A stretch of 64,000 bases of DNA from Amaurobius ferox (Eukaryota; Arthropoda; Arachnida; Araneae; Amaurobiidae). Shown piece after piece: positions 22,649 through 35,257 of the stretch (position 1 is its first letter; each line of letters starts with the position of its first letter). The translations under genes were made by a program, and so were the position numbers. Below the pieces are notes generated by a model that saw nothing but the letters and a program-made list of their open reading frames with translations, had not been told where the DNA came from and did not search any database. The stretch is taken from assembly GCA_951213105.1 (NCBI GenBank), contig OX578146.1, positions 114,360,387-114,424,386 on the forward strand. The letters are read 5' to 3'.

Positions 22649-25283
22649 GTAGTGTTTTATGTGGAAACTTTTTGAAATCTTGTTGGTGTTTGTGAGTATA
22701 ACATACCGAGTTACTTTGGAATATCTTTAGTCTTTCGAGAAACATCATTGCGGAAAGTAATATTACTACCAACGGTTTGTGAAAATTCTTAAACCATGAC
22801 ATCCAATAAATTCTTGCAAAAATCATTTACACTTCTTTTGTAACAATCGTTTTTTGTGTCATTGATATAATTGGCTTGATAATTTTCATGTTGTATTATC
22901 TTATTTATTCCTAAGCACATTGCTTATGTTTTCCTTAATGAAAGAAAAATGCAATTGCTTAAATAAAGCAAATTTGAGACTGTATGAAAAGTCATGAGCT
23001 ATCCACATTGCATCTTGTTACAGTAAATTGTGATAAATTATTTTAAAAATATTTTTATACAGAATTCCAATTTCAAAGTTGAATATAATTAATTTCTGTT
23101 TATTTATCCTTGACGGAAATTGTCATGAAAAAGTAAATTTTTCCTGTCATGCATCTAAAGCAAATAAGTTTGTTTTTTGCCTTCAATTCCAAAATTAAAA
23201 TTGAAAGGATTTCAATTCGAGAGAATTGCAGTGATAAATTATACAATGAGAAAATATTCTTAAAAGCGCAGTTCTACAAAAACAAGGGTTTATTGCTCAA
23301 TAAAATTAAAGATATATGACAAAGTTCTAGAGAATAAAAGAAATCTGAAATGAGTTTCAAAATCTCTTGAGGATATTCCGTTGAATAAAATATAATAACT
23401 TTCTGTTATATTTTACAGCATCTCGTTATTCACATGCACGCACAAAGGCGACAGGAAAAGACATTTTAAATCAATTCCAACATTTTACTTTGGAATGATT
23501 TGCAAATAAAAATTTGAAAAGATTTTAATTCAGATAGTGTAAGAAAGCTTACACATATCAATATTTACTTATATAATTAACATATTGAGAGAATGCTAAT
23601 ACAATTTGTAGATTTCATAACTGAAGTTCATAGAAGCATTTTAATACATTACGATTGATTTCGTTACTTTTTTAAATATTTAAGGAGGAAAACATCAGGA
23701 AGACTTGCTACAAATGCAGTTTGGCAAACGATTCAGGATATATCCAAGAATAGAAAGAGAAATTGCATGAGAGAAAAACTGAAAAACATACTATTTGAAG
23801 AAACAAAAATATTTAGAACGTAATTACATTGTTAAATGGCCACAAATGATAGAAGCAGATGTGTATATACACATGTGTGTGAACGGTGAATTCAGAGCAC
23901 AACTAATTAGAAAAGCAAAACAAATAATTAGGAAGCGAAATGAAGAAAGCCCAGCGAAACTGAAACATAGAACTAACATACAAGTTGTAGTGTATCAAAA
24001 CAAATCAGAAATATTACAACTTACAACTAGACGATACTATAAGAAGTTGGTACTACCCCCCCCCCCCCCCAAAAAAAAAAAATAATAGCAAATCCAAAGG
24101 TCCCGGAAATTCCAGGAGGATAATAAGCAAATATATAAATAAGAATAAATGAGCGGGCATCCTACAAGACAGCAGATAAACTGCAGTATTGGAAAAATCA
24201 TTAAATAAATACTTGAATTTTTCTAAATATAAAAAGGTCAATATCGGGTATCCTGCTTTATTCGTGCATAATCATTGCAGAAGGAAATTCAAAATTATCG
24301 TCAGAATTCCAATAATGTTATGCAGTCGAAAATTCATTAACGTCTTGTTCGTAATGCAGTTTTCAAGTTCTTTTATACGAAATTTTAGAGCATGTTTAGT
24401 TTGACAAATATATGCAAGGAAATGCTGTAAATTCAACTATTAGAAATATCCATAGACTCTTCGAAATTGGGTAACTTAAGATTAATTGTCCTAATTATAA
24501 CCATACCAATATATAGTTTAATTTTTAATTAGCACCGTCATTCAGGAACAATGGAGTAAACGATCTGTACGAACTATTGACCAATAGTTTCATGTCAATT
24601 CCTTTTCTAGTTCATGTTTGTGATTAATCGGTTTATCAACGAAACTTTTATCTGAGAGAAAATACAATGCACTTTATTTAAAATCATTTTAATTAATTTT
24701 CGAATTTATTGAACTTTTTTCGGAAACAAATTGCGTTAAATTTAGTTATTCTTTGTCCCTCGCACGAATGAAATCTAATCAAGAATTCAATTGATTTCAC
24801 TTTGATTGTATGGATATAAATAATTTTTAACGTAATATATTTCGTGATAAGCAAATAAACCGTTTTTTTTCTGAACTTGCAATTCCCCCCCCCCCTAAAA
24901 ATTTGGAATGTTTTTAAATAGAAAACAATGATTTGATAACAAACCTAGATAATTCATTTTGATAAAATAAATTTTTCTAATGAAATCCGAAAACACAGGA
25001 GTAAATAATTTAATATAAAAAAATAAAATTTAGCATTGTAGTGTTTCAGTAAAGAAATTTGTAATTAGTTTCAAATTTTCCATAAAATGCAATCAAATAA
25101 AACCTAATACACTGTTGTCGTCTTATTTGGTCTAGAAAAATCTATTTTTTACTATTATACCACAAGGATTTCAGGGGGGGGGGAGGGGTGAGGAAGCATT
25201 GTAAGGATTCAATAATTTTTCACAGCTCAAGTACCACTGATAAGTTTGAAAGCGATTTACATATCAATTTTTGATTAGTGGCC
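22649..25283 (+). repeat. Duplicated block VI (pairs with 59404-62170)
   Basis: Long collinear match to copy B, for example CAATTCCAAAATTAAAATTG at 23184. It contains a C-run followed by an A-run at 24057-24082, another C-run at 24885 and a G-run near 25175. Open frames such as 23795-24085 end in the mononucleotide tracts and are not shared by B. The part near 23140-23260 resembles 6150-6300. No gene. Confidence 0.78.
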
Positions 25284-25966
25284 ATACCAAATATACGGAC
25301 AGTTTTGCAATAGCTTTTTCCAATGACATGGCATACGATGCCAATCATTTACATACATATAGAGCTGCCGCACGTAAATTATTCTGCTGTCAAATAACAT
25401 GCCCTGGCGTACCAAGGAGGCGAATATACATTACACCCTTTCCGACTACATTTCAACCGTACAACATTCATACCCGTAGAAGGACTTTGAAATCAGGACT
25501 CCAGAGGCCAAGGAAATGCTTGCTTGAGATCTCTCTCTATTACCAAAATGGCCATTTCAACTATATGTAGTCCTGGTTATACGCTCACTCAATAAATCAT
25601 ATCTTACCCTTCAACTACGTAATATGAGCAGTGTGGAACTCCGTTATAAGTGTGTGAGTGTATATGATCTATATATTCCGTTTGTAATATCGACAGTTTG
25701 TTATATTGTCATTTTATATTTATTGATATTTCATTATTTTGTTGAGCACTCGATCATTAACATTAAGCATGCTAAAGTATCACACATATCCAGGGCCTGA
25801 CTAACGCAGGGGCGTACGGGGAAGAGATGTCCTGGGCCCTAAACGGAACAATTGCAAAATCGAAACATCAGACAGCTTCTTTAAAAAATTTATGTCATCA
25901 TCGGAATAGGTTTGCCCAGCGAAAAGATTCATTTTGGGGATATATATATATATATATACATATATT
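25284..25966. other. Copy-A-specific insertion, unassigned
   Basis: Absent from copy B. A 99-codon open frame at 25271-25570 has no recognisable domain. From about 25791 a sequence starting CAGGGCCTGACTAAC faces an inverted partner near 27706 (GGGCCGACTTAG read on the minus strand), so part of this may belong to a decayed DNA transposon. An AT microsatellite lies at 25941-25958. Confidence 0.4.
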
Positions 25967-25967
25967 A

Positions 25968-26521
25968 TTACGAACGTATGCTCTGGCATCGTGGGTGTAT
26001 ATACTGGATACAAGAACCAGTCCAAGTTTCTGGATAACTAACGTTTATTCACAAGTGCAAAGTAAACAGGAACAATATACGATCAAACACCACTTAAATG
26101 CTCCATTAATTTCACAGTATAAGTGATATTATTCGCAGGATGTTGACGAAAGTGATTTCACGAAAACAGCCGCCACTATTCTTAAAACATTGACAAAAAT
26201 CCCAGTCAAGTGTAATTCATGTCAGGTCCAAGCGTCAAATCCTCTTCAACGGAGTGATGAGTTTTTTTTTATAGTCTCTCTATAAAAATTTCTGGAAATC
26301 TCTATATATGAAAGAGTAATCGTTTTATCAAGACGTTTCTGGAACATTCCGGAAGTCAATAAAGGTCGGCAAATTGACAAAAAGAAAATCACCAAATCAG
26401 GCAACCCTTCTTTTGGAAAACCTAGGCTGGCGTCATGCTGACCCCATGCACTGTATTTTCTTCGAACGCCCTCAGAGACGTATGAAAGAGGAGGCGCTAA
26501 ACGGAACATTTCGCATTCACA
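25968..26521 (-). mobile_element. Solo LTR, reverse orientation
   Basis: On the minus strand it starts near TGTGAATGCG (26521) and ends near ATACGTTCGTAA (25968), and shares TAGTTATCCAGAAA and TTGTGAATAAACGTTA-type words with the LTRs at 12597 and 28418. No internal region or second LTR is present, so it looks like a product of LTR recombination. A mariner element lies directly beside it. Confidence 0.7.
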
Positions 26522-26529
26522 ATAATATA

Positions 26530-27434
26530 CAGGGAGTATATAAACTGATGGTCCGAACTGTTAGGGGTTATAGAACTCACCAAAACAAACAACTTTCACA
26601 ATACAATGTGGGGTCGGACAGCAATCTGCGAGCCGCGAGAGGGCGTTTTTCTCTGAAGTGGATGAAACCTTGCGTCAAAGTTGACAACACAGCAAAACCG
26701 CCTGCTACACGTTCCAGATGCCACCAGCAAATGTTCTCCGTGAATGTGTGGGCAAGCACTATCTAAGACCAATTAATTGGCTCGTATCTGTTACCAAACC
26801 GCCTAGACGATCAGAAGTACCTCACCTTCCTACAGCAGGTGCTGTCAAATTTACTTCGTGTTTGACTAGCAAATAATCGAGTGATTATGTGGTTCCAGCA
26901 CGACGGAGCGCCAGCACATTACACCAGGATTGTGCGGAACAACCTGGACATTGTCTTTCCGAACAGATAGATTGGAACGTGGTGATTCCGTCGAATGGCC
27001 TCCCAGATTTCCGATCTGACCTGCCAGGAGTTTTTCCTCTGGAAACAGCTAAAAAGCGCCGTTTACGAGACGCCCATCGAGTCACCAGAGGACCTTGTCG
27101 CCCGAATTAGTCTCGCAGCTGCAGACGTTAGTGAAATGCTAGGAATCTTCCAAAGTGTATGCGATTCACTCCGTCGCCTATGTGACGTCTGTCTCGCAGT
27201 TGGTGGTCGATCATTTGAACATTTGTTCTAAACATTTTGTCAATAAATTTCCATTATTCGTTTTCACTGTATTCGTCTTCACTCCATTTTGACACGACGT
27301 TTCATCGATTCCCAGAGAAAGCGCCCTCTTGCGGCTCACCGGTTGCTTTCCGACTCCACATTGTATTGTGAAAGGTGTTGGTTTTGGCGAGTCTATAACC
27401 CCTTACAGTTCTGACCATCAGTTTATATACACCC
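26530..27434 (+). mobile_element. Internally deleted mariner with long terminal inverted repeats
   Basis: The outer 150 bp on each side are inverted repeats of each other: TATATAAACTGATGGTC at 26537 and its complement near 27412-27428, continuing through CACAATACAATGTGG to GAGCCGC...AGAGGGCG. It is flanked by TA. Only the C-terminal part of a transposase remains. Located in copy A only. Confidence 0.85.
26779..27231 (+). pseudogene. Mariner transposase fragment, C-terminal half
   Basis: One frame from 26779 to the stop after 27231 reads GSYLLPNRLDDQKYLTFLQQ, then MWFQHDGAPAHYT with the second catalytic Asp (about 26893-26930), then SDLTCQEFFLW and VYETPIESPEDLVARI. It has in-frame stops after LLRV, after FPNR and two codons further on. 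The third catalytic position reads CQEF where this family normally has an Asp-Phe pair, so the residue is changed. The DNA-binding half and the first Asp motif are missing. It cannot encode active enzyme. Confidence 0.88.
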
Positions 27435-28417
27435 TATATATGTATATATATATATGAATATTACAGCACTAAAAGCATGATAGCTTCTTGGTTATGAGGA
27501 GAAATTTGCTAATAATTTTAATTTTGTAAAATACATTAAAATGTGTAAGTGCATACGTTTATATACATTTTTCTAGAATGAAATTATGTATTTGAAAAAA
27601 TATTTTAATATGCAGGTTAATTTAATATGCAGGAGTCCCAGAAAATTGAACAGGGGACCCGGGAAATGCTTGCCCTGGACCCCACTTAGACTAAGTCGGC
27701 CCCTGAATATCTAGAAGCCGCACCCTATAATTTGATATAAGGGATTGTTTGTCTTACATATTAGGCACGGTCTGGGATGCAGAGCAAAAAAAACCTCTTA
27801 ATTGAAAATATATTTGATTTAAAATTCATTTTAATTTTAATGTCGCTTTAATTTTGTGTATTTTATTATTTCATGTTGCATTAAATTCTAATATGAGGTT
27901 TTGATCTATTTTATAATAGCAATAACGAGAATAAAAAATAAGTATATCCTAACTTTTATTGTATTGCCTATATAACTACGATAAAATCTGTGAAAGAAAA
28001 CATGAACAGCAATAACAAGAAAATCTAGTTAGACATGTAGCAAAGTTTGTTTTCAGTAATCTCTCTTATTTATTATGTATCGAAAGAGGTAGAGGATTTG
28101 GACATTACGAAGAATCGTAATCTCCCGAAATGCGTCGATAATGCGAAAATCTTCGCCGAGTTCTCCCTAATCCTGTGTGGTGGATGCATAAGGGACATTC
28201 TCACATCCTCATAAAAGTTGGGTGAAAACGATTAAGTACAGCAGCGCTCCAAAAAATATTTGTTCATAACTAATATTCGTAATTCTGTGAAGCGAAAAAT
28301 TGTATTAAATATTTGAGAACAGTGCTTGATAAATATTGTAAAGGTTGGAAAATACTGCTCAATCCTATATGTGGTTATCCCTTAATAGGATCACATTGGC
28401 AACTGACATATTGACAA
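27435..28417 (+). repeat. Duplicated block VII (pairs with 62425-63391)
   Basis: Collinear with copy B, for example TAATTTTGTAAAATACATTA at 27519 and TTATTATGTATCGAAAGAGG at 28069. The AGTCGGCCCCTG patch near 27692 is the possible right end of an old CAGGG-type transposon and also occurs in B. No gene. Confidence 0.78.
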
Positions 28418-28965
28418 TGTTTCAGCGTATCGTGGGTGTGCACGCCGCATGAAAGAATGAGCTAAATTTCTGGATAACTAATACGTTTATTCACAAGCAC
28501 AATGTAAACAGGAACAATATACAGTCAAACAGCACTTAAATGCTCCACTAATGTCACAAAATAACTGATATTATTCTCAAAATATTGACGGAAGTAAAAT
28601 GATGAAACATCAGCTACTGATGTACAATAGTACATTGGATTGATGAACTATTGTAAATGTCCATCCTAATATCCAATGTAGCCTGTATCAAGTTAATTAT
28701 ACTTCTTTATAGTCTCTGATGACTTCTTTTATAGTCTCTCTATAAAAACTGCTGGAATTCTCAATATCTTATAGAATATTATTTCACAGTCTTTCTTGAA
28801 TCTACGAAAAGTCACCAATTATCGCCAAATCTGGCAACCCTTCTTCAAACTTTTGGCAACCCTACGTTCATGTCTTGGGAAAACCCTTACGGTGTTTTCT
28901 CAATCAGATCTTCGAAAGACGGGAAAGAAGAGACGTCAGTGAGAGAGTATTACACGTTTCCAACA
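28418..28965 (-). mobile_element. LTR, reverse orientation, shared by both copies
   Basis: Minus strand from TGTTGGAAACGTGTAATAC (28965) to CGATACGCTGAAACA (28418). It contains GTTGCCAGATTTGGCGATAA and TTGTGAATAAACGTATTAGT, as in the other LTRs. The same LTR is at the equivalent place in copy B (63392-63852), so this insertion is older than the duplication. Confidence 0.7.
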
Positions 28966-30231
28966 ATAACAGATGAAAGATAACAGAAGGTTAGGGCCTG
29001 TTTCGATATACTACGTGGTTTGAAATTATTTCAGCATGTGGTAAACAAAGAGCTTAATGCCAAATGATAATTTCATGCTAGCGGAAATGCACCAGAGAAG
29101 CGGTGGTGCCACCTATTCTGGAGAACAGAAAATTAAAGAAGAAACATGAAAATACTGTAAATAAAAACAAAAAATGTGGTGTGGAATGAAAACAAATTTA
29201 ACAGGGAGAAACAAATTAAAGATGTTCGTTATTAAAAGGTCATAAGCAATTAACCAGATTGCAAGATTATTGTTCATTATATGAAAACTTTGCAGGAATG
29301 TAAATTCTACCACCCAATCTTTATACTCAATTTGAATTTGACTTTTTCAAAACCTTTGATATAAAGATAATTTTAGCTATCTCGCTAATGACTTGTTTAC
29401 GATACCTTATTTCTGATTTACAGCTTATTCAAAAATGTTTTCTTGCTAGAAATGATATTTTAACAAGTTATAGCGTTTTAATACTTTTTCAGATATTTCA
29501 CAGAGAATATATGCATTGTCTAGACATTACACGTGGAACTAATGAAAAAGTAAAGCAAAATTAGTATAGAGACTAAAAACAGACAAGTATGGGATAAAAT
29601 CTACAATGTCTTTATTGGAAAAAAATATTCATTCAAGCATTTATTTTAAGTTATTTTTAATAATATTTTTCTGGGAACTAATTTTCTGCGGTTACAAAAA
29701 CCAGTAAAGACATTTTATTATTCAGTCCATGGATTTCTTTCAGATTACTCTTTATGTACATAATTGTATTTTTAGTTGCAAAATTCGTATATTCCAAACT
29801 TCGTTGCATTTCGTCAACAAATAGATTTTGGCGTGCTCTTCGATTTCATAGGAAAGTATGCTGTTTATATGAATATACTTATTTTCTTTATTTTGTCTTT
29901 TCTGATATTTTTGTTCTGATAATTGCTGTATTATTAATCTATATGTTATGTCAAGAATCACTTTTAATAATGGCACCGTATATTATGTATATACAATCAC
30001 TGCTTTCTTTTGAAATAGTAATGATTTAATGATTTTTTTTTCAAATAACACAAGACATTTTGTTTGTAAAACGACGTGAGAATCTGAACTGTATAAAACT
30101 TGACTTTCAATCTCTCAGGTTTGCAGCGTTTCAATGAGTGACTGTTATACTTATGACTGACTTATTAGCAATTTTCAATGAAAATGTTTAGTTGATACGC
30201 TTGTCATTTGTAAACAATATCTTCAATTTTT
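28966..30231. other. End of copy A and unassigned DNA
   Basis: Up to about 29110 the sequence still matches the end of the window. Beyond that nothing is recognised: short open frames only, including 29754-30029 with a hydrophobic composition typical of AT-rich noise. Confidence 0.45.
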
Positions 30232-31402
30232 ACTTTCCTTATATACATAATGTATAAGGAAAGTATTGTGACGGGGTCGAAAATTCGAATTCGAGTTTTC
30301 GACGGGAGAGCACATTTCAAGCATCTCTGATCACGAATCAAACATTTTTGAAGTGATGTGTGTGTGTGTGTGTTGTTGTTGAGACCCAGACCGTCCGACC
30401 TACCAGAAAGGTGTAAGGTAACTGTTTGGACGGCCGGGAAGTGCCACCCAATTTAGACCGGAACCCAGTGGGGGAGGCATCCACAGGGACCGTACCCTCC
30501 TTCCCCTACCACCAACCTCTCGGAAGGACTTACGGACCCACATGTTTAACGTGATCGTACTCCGCGTGAACACGGCGGCAGTTTTGGCAGTGGCTGGTGT
30601 CGAACCCGGGCCTACCGAGTGCAACTCCAGCGCGCTAACGAATGGGCTACCGCGCCCCTTGTGTGTGTTTGTGTGTGAAAGTATGTGCGTGTGTGAAAGT
30701 ATGTGTGGATCCGTAAACACTGGAAGCCTATTGTTTTTATATGCAATCGAATATTCAGAACCACCTAAATTTTCGAGTGAAATTTTGAAAAAATCGTCAG
30801 AAAATCAAAACCGCTAATGAAGTTACGCAAGTAGGCATTTCTTATGTAATTTTTCATTAGAAAACAATTGATATAAATTGTAGAACGCTGACATGACCGT
30901 TCTCGAGGTATTGGGCATGTTTCAAAAAAATTATCAAAAAGTCATATAAAATAAAAGGAAAATATTTCTTATTGAGAAACATATTCACTTTCCGAACGTA
31001 ATAGGATGCGATAAATTTGGCGACATTATTCTCGTGGATCTAGCTCGTTCCATTCATGAAGAAAGATAGTTTGAGTAATACTTTTGTATTTGAACGTCTA
31101 TAGTCATTTATCTGCTGTAAGAATAACTTAATACTTCGTCCATAACACTTGGCGAGATTTTAGCGACGAATTTGGCGGAAAACCGCCAACTTGGCGACTT
31201 TTTCAAATGTTGCCAAATTAACGAAAATCTCGCCAAATGGATAAAAACGACGCTAAATCAATGAAAATGACGACTAATTGAAGAAAATTCAATATCTTGG
31301 AAAGAATATAAGTATCTATTATAAGAATAACCTTTTTTTTAATTGTAAAATTAGTTAATTCATTGCATTATATAAGGAAAGTCATGTGTTGCCCACATCA
31401 GA
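30232..31402 (+). mobile_element. R1 non-autonomous element, copy 4, split by a SINE
   Basis: Hairpin left end at 30232 and right end at 31402, with T-run flanks. The GT tract is interrupted by a SINE at 30372-30660; without it the copy is about 0.88 kb. Confidence 0.85.
30372..30660 (-). mobile_element. tRNA-derived SINE (SINE-B) inserted in a GT tract
   Basis: Reverse orientation. The minus strand begins AAGGGGCGCGGTAGCCCATT, has a B box GGGTTCGACACCAG-like stretch near 30600, and ends GGTCTCAACAACAACA. GT repeats lie on both sides. Same family as 38314. Confidence 0.82.
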
Positions 31403-32974
31403 TTTTTTAACTACAAAATATTGTAAAAAATTCTAGTTGAAAAATGGATTTTTATAATAATTGTATTTTGTTTCGAAAATTTTCTGCTTTTGTATTTTGC
31501 AAATTATTTTTTGTATTTTCTTTTTAAATGTCCATTTTTTTGCAAATAATTTTAAGAGTTAAGCATTACTATGTCTTTTGAAATCAATTTTAACCATACC
31601 AACTGAAGATCCACAAATCCGAACCTTTTTGATCTCCGATTTTGAACTGTTTCCATGTTAAGACTGAAGTCAGCTATAGTATTTCAATAAATATCCAGTT
31701 TGCATAGTGAAATAAATTCAATCTATCGAAATCGTAAAACTCGGGAAATGTGTGCACAGTCCCTTTTAGAGAAGGGCATACTCTCTTATTTATTTTCAAC
31801 TTCAAATAGAGAAATACTATTTTTCAGTAGATCTCTCTTCCTACACTACATAAGCAGAACAAGCCTCATTGCTAAGGGATCTATATTTTCTTTGAATTAC
31901 CTTTGTGTATAAATTTGTAACTCGAACTTTCGAAAACTCCATTGTTGCATTCGGTTCTAAAATAGAGCACTGCATGTTCTTATGTTTCATAGAAAAGCAC
32001 TCAATGTATTGGAAAGTTGCCCTTTTCGATTGTTTCTCCCGAATGTTTCTTAGAGGAAATTTCTGCTATTTCATTTTTCTCCCTAAAGCACTCTTTTTGT
32101 GCTGAAAATATTCAAGTCGTCCTGTATGCGCAGTTTGCATTATTTGAACATTTTTGGACTTTTCTGGTTCGCGAAGCACGTGAGAGCTAAAACTCAGTAC
32201 ACAGTTTTATCTCGTAGAACAGTTCCATCTATTAATGTTTTACGTCATTACGTTACGTCATTACGTTCCGTCATTTAGGTGCACCATGACTATGTTTTGC
32301 AGTTTTCATGCATTGTTTTGCAAATTGCGGTCTAGTGTTTTCAGAGGAAATGCTATTCCGGTTCTATCGTATTGATCTATTTATAATAATACTGCATAGG
32401 ACTGAACGTAAATTACGTCAAAAATGAAACAAAAGAAATAAGCTATGAGAAAAGTCAAGTTTTTCAATGTCATTTCCTACACAGCAGTGACACACTGAAA
32501 AATAAAAATATTTTAATGTCAAACGAAACTGAAAGTGTAGGCAGATTTAATTCAAAACTATAAAATTTAAATCTTATCATTATCTATTATTTATATCTTG
32601 CAAAATTTTTGAATCTCTTATTTGCCTGCACACCCATTTTTTTTCACCAATTTTTCATAGTATCGATTTTGGATAATGAGAAGATTTACAAAATTAACAG
32701 TCCACACAATCCATGACCATTAGATCTCGATATGAGTCTTACTAATTACCGGTCATAAGCATGGATTTATTTGGACTTCAAGAAATGTTGCATTGATAAG
32801 CATACACTATATAAATTAATGAAGAATTTCAAAATATACATTATATAACACAAGAAAGATCAATCATGCATAAAGCATTGATTATGAAACACCTTCCAAT
32901 TTTCCACTTTACACAGTGTAATTTTATTTAAACATCTCTAAAATGCGATACATTCAGAGGTAATATTTTTAAAA
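31403..32974. other. Unassigned AT-rich DNA
   Basis: Two open frames of about 70 codons (31700-31912 and 31905-32105) have no recognisable domain. Three near-identical ACGTCATTACGTTACGTCATT words around 32240-32275 form a tiny tandem repeat. No other structure seen. Confidence 0.45.
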
Positions 32975-33290
32975 TTATAACAATACTGCAATAATTTATT
33001 ATATTTGAGAACTTAGGACTTCTTCGTAAAAATTGACTTTTATTCAAATGACTTCATTGAAATATAAATCGTCTGGTTCTCTATGAAAAAGTAGTAAATA
33101 TTTCAATCATACACTTTTCCATTCCTTTCATTCATCACAATACTACAATAATTTATTTTACTTAAAAACTTAAAACCATGTATGTAAAAGTAACTTAATT
33201 CTATTCTTAAAACTTCATCGCAAAAGTCCTATAAAATCGTCTTTGTCTCTATGTAAAATTAATGAATGTTTCATTCATATCAGCTGTATT
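32975..33290 (+). repeat. Imperfect tandem duplication, period about 157 bp
   Basis: CAATACTGCAATAATTTATT (32981) returns as CAATACTACAATAATTTATT (33138), followed in both by an AAAATCGTCT or ATAAATCGTCT word and a TCTCTATG word. Confidence 0.6.
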
Positions 33291-33425
33291 GCAAACTCTA
33301 GAGCTAAATAATTTTGCATTAAAGAAATTGAGCAATTCTTATACAACTCATGTTACATCATGATGTGTTTAAATTCTCTATAAATGAAAATTAATCTTCG
33401 TTGTAGAAATAATCAAAGTTGGGTG

Positions 33426-33728
33426 ATCATTTAAACTCAGATATATTCTAATTGCGTTGTTTCAGAATATAGATGCATAGAAATTAAGAAAATTTAAGCG
33501 GTTTTAGGATGGATACAACACTAAATATAGATTAAAAATAATTTTAAAAATCACGATTTGGACACAGGATGGATGGCTTTAAACTCAAATATATTATGAT
33601 AGTGCTATTTCAGAATATAGATGCACAGAAATTAAATAAAAATAAAGTGGTTTTAGGACAAATACAACACTCATTATAAAGTAAAAAGAAATTTAAAAAT
33701 CACGATTTTGGCGCAAGATGGATGCCAT
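33426..33728 (+). repeat. Tandem duplication, period about 148 bp
   Basis: TTAAACTCAGATATATT (33431) returns as TTAAACTCAAATATATT (33579). Both units continue with TTTCAGAATATAGATGCA, a GGTTTTAGGA word and AAAAATCACGATTT. Confidence 0.8.
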
Positions 33729-34652
33729 ATTTCGTTTTGAATTGGGTCACTTGACCTTTTCATATTATACGGGTGTAATTATTATTTTCATTTTTATTTA
33801 AAAAACTACAAAATATAGTTTGCTGAAAATAATTTTATATTTTTTTGGATAATTTGAATATTGTCTAAAATTTCGAAGCAATTTGTGAATTTTTAATTCA
33901 CTTAAAAAATGTTTGAAAAATTAGATACCACAGGGTTCAATCTACTTCATTTTTTCAACCCGAATTCAATCCAAAACTAATTGGCTCATATTATTCATTT
34001 ATATTCCTGTAGTCCCACAGACCGTCTGAACAACATACTACAATTTCATTTTGGTAAATTCACTTTAAGGCTTTTATCGCGCGAACGGACAGACAGACAA
34101 ACAGAATGAACAAAGTCATAAACACTTTTCAACTGTGTTGCAAAATGTTAAATATGATACAAATATAATAATGGAAAAAAATATTACTTATGGCATAAAA
34201 TACCTATATGTTATAAATTATATATTTTCAAAAAGAAAAGAGGTATGGATGGAAACAATATACCAAAAGATGGCCGGGGGGAGTTGTGACCCCCTCACCC
34301 CGGTTAAGCATGCTTTGCGTCGCGACAACACTCCCGGACAGCCGGTATATTGCAAAATAGAATACGTATGTATCAAATTTTAAGATGTAAACAGACATCA
34401 TACACAAACATATATAATATATAATTGTCGTGATCCAGCCCTATCAAAATTCATAAACAGTAAATGTTTGAAATATGTCAGAAATATTGTTTGAAATATG
34501 TTCACTAGTATAAATGAGCAAGATTACAAAGCTTCTACTTAAAAAAGACTTTAAATATTGACACTTAATAGAACAATTATAACAAAGTCTATTTCCAAAT
34601 CCATTTACCTGGATATGAAAACCATTTACCTGTTTATAAAATTATATTTCAC
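33729..34652. other. Unassigned DNA with a small GC-rich island
   Basis: AT-rich except for about 34268-34350, which is GC-rich (GGCCGGGGGGAGTTGTGACC onward) and has no RNA polymerase III boxes that I can place. It may be a repeat fragment. Confidence 0.4.
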
Positions 34653-34672
34653 GGTATTTTCATATTATAAAT

Positions 34673-34729
<57 letters not shown>

Positions 34730-34752
34730 ATTTATATTATTATGAAAAATAC
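34653..34752. repeat. AT-rich palindrome (possible cruciform)
   Basis: GTATTTTCATATTATAAATT on the left faces AATTTATATTATTATGAAAA and TAC on the right across an AT microsatellite. The arms are about 30 bp plus the alternating AT core. Confidence 0.7.
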
Positions 34753-35189
34753 TATATTATATTATTTATATTGTAATTTATAAATAATATAAATATAATA
34801 GGAATATATAAGATTTATATTGCATTGTTAAAAATAAATCTACCTATACCCTCGATTTGGTTCAATATCGCAGTTTATTTAAATTTATTTTTCCTTGCTT
34901 CATTGTTCTGATCTAAATCAATTGTCTTCCAAAGTGATTTGATGTGAGCAGTTCAAACATGAAGTTAAATTTAATGTTGCGTGACTGTAGAATGTCGGAA
35001 CTGCGAATGAAAATCGAAAAAACAAATATTCAAAACTAAATAGAATTTAAAGAATTTCGAAATTTAGTTAGACATATTTCCATACACATCAACACAGTTT
35101 GCGTTGCGTTTCCAAGTACTTACTTACGACAAAAATTATATTTATTTATATTAACTTGTTGTTACAATATATGCGAAATTTTACTCTTC
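34753..35189. other. Unassigned AT-rich DNA
   Basis: No gene or repeat boundary recognised. Confidence 0.4.
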
Positions 35190-35257
35190 TCGGCCGTCCA
35201 AACTTTTACCTTACAACCGTTCTGGTAGGTCGGACGGTCTGGGTCTCAATAACAACA
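35190..35257 (+). mobile_element. SINE-B 3' end, 5'-truncated
   Basis: CGGCCGTCCAAAC, ACCTTACAACC, TCTGGTAGGTCGGACGGTCT and GGGTCTCAATAACAACA match the tail of SINE-B. The tRNA head is absent, as expected for incomplete reverse transcription. Confidence 0.75.

Noticed and set aside
25271..25570. 99-codon open frame in copy-A-specific DNA
   Set aside because: No domain or bias recognised, and the frame starts in block VI sequence and runs into unrelated DNA.
29754..30029. Membrane-protein-like open frame
   Set aside because: Hydrophobic composition follows from T-rich DNA. There is an opposing open frame of similar length and no conserved motif.
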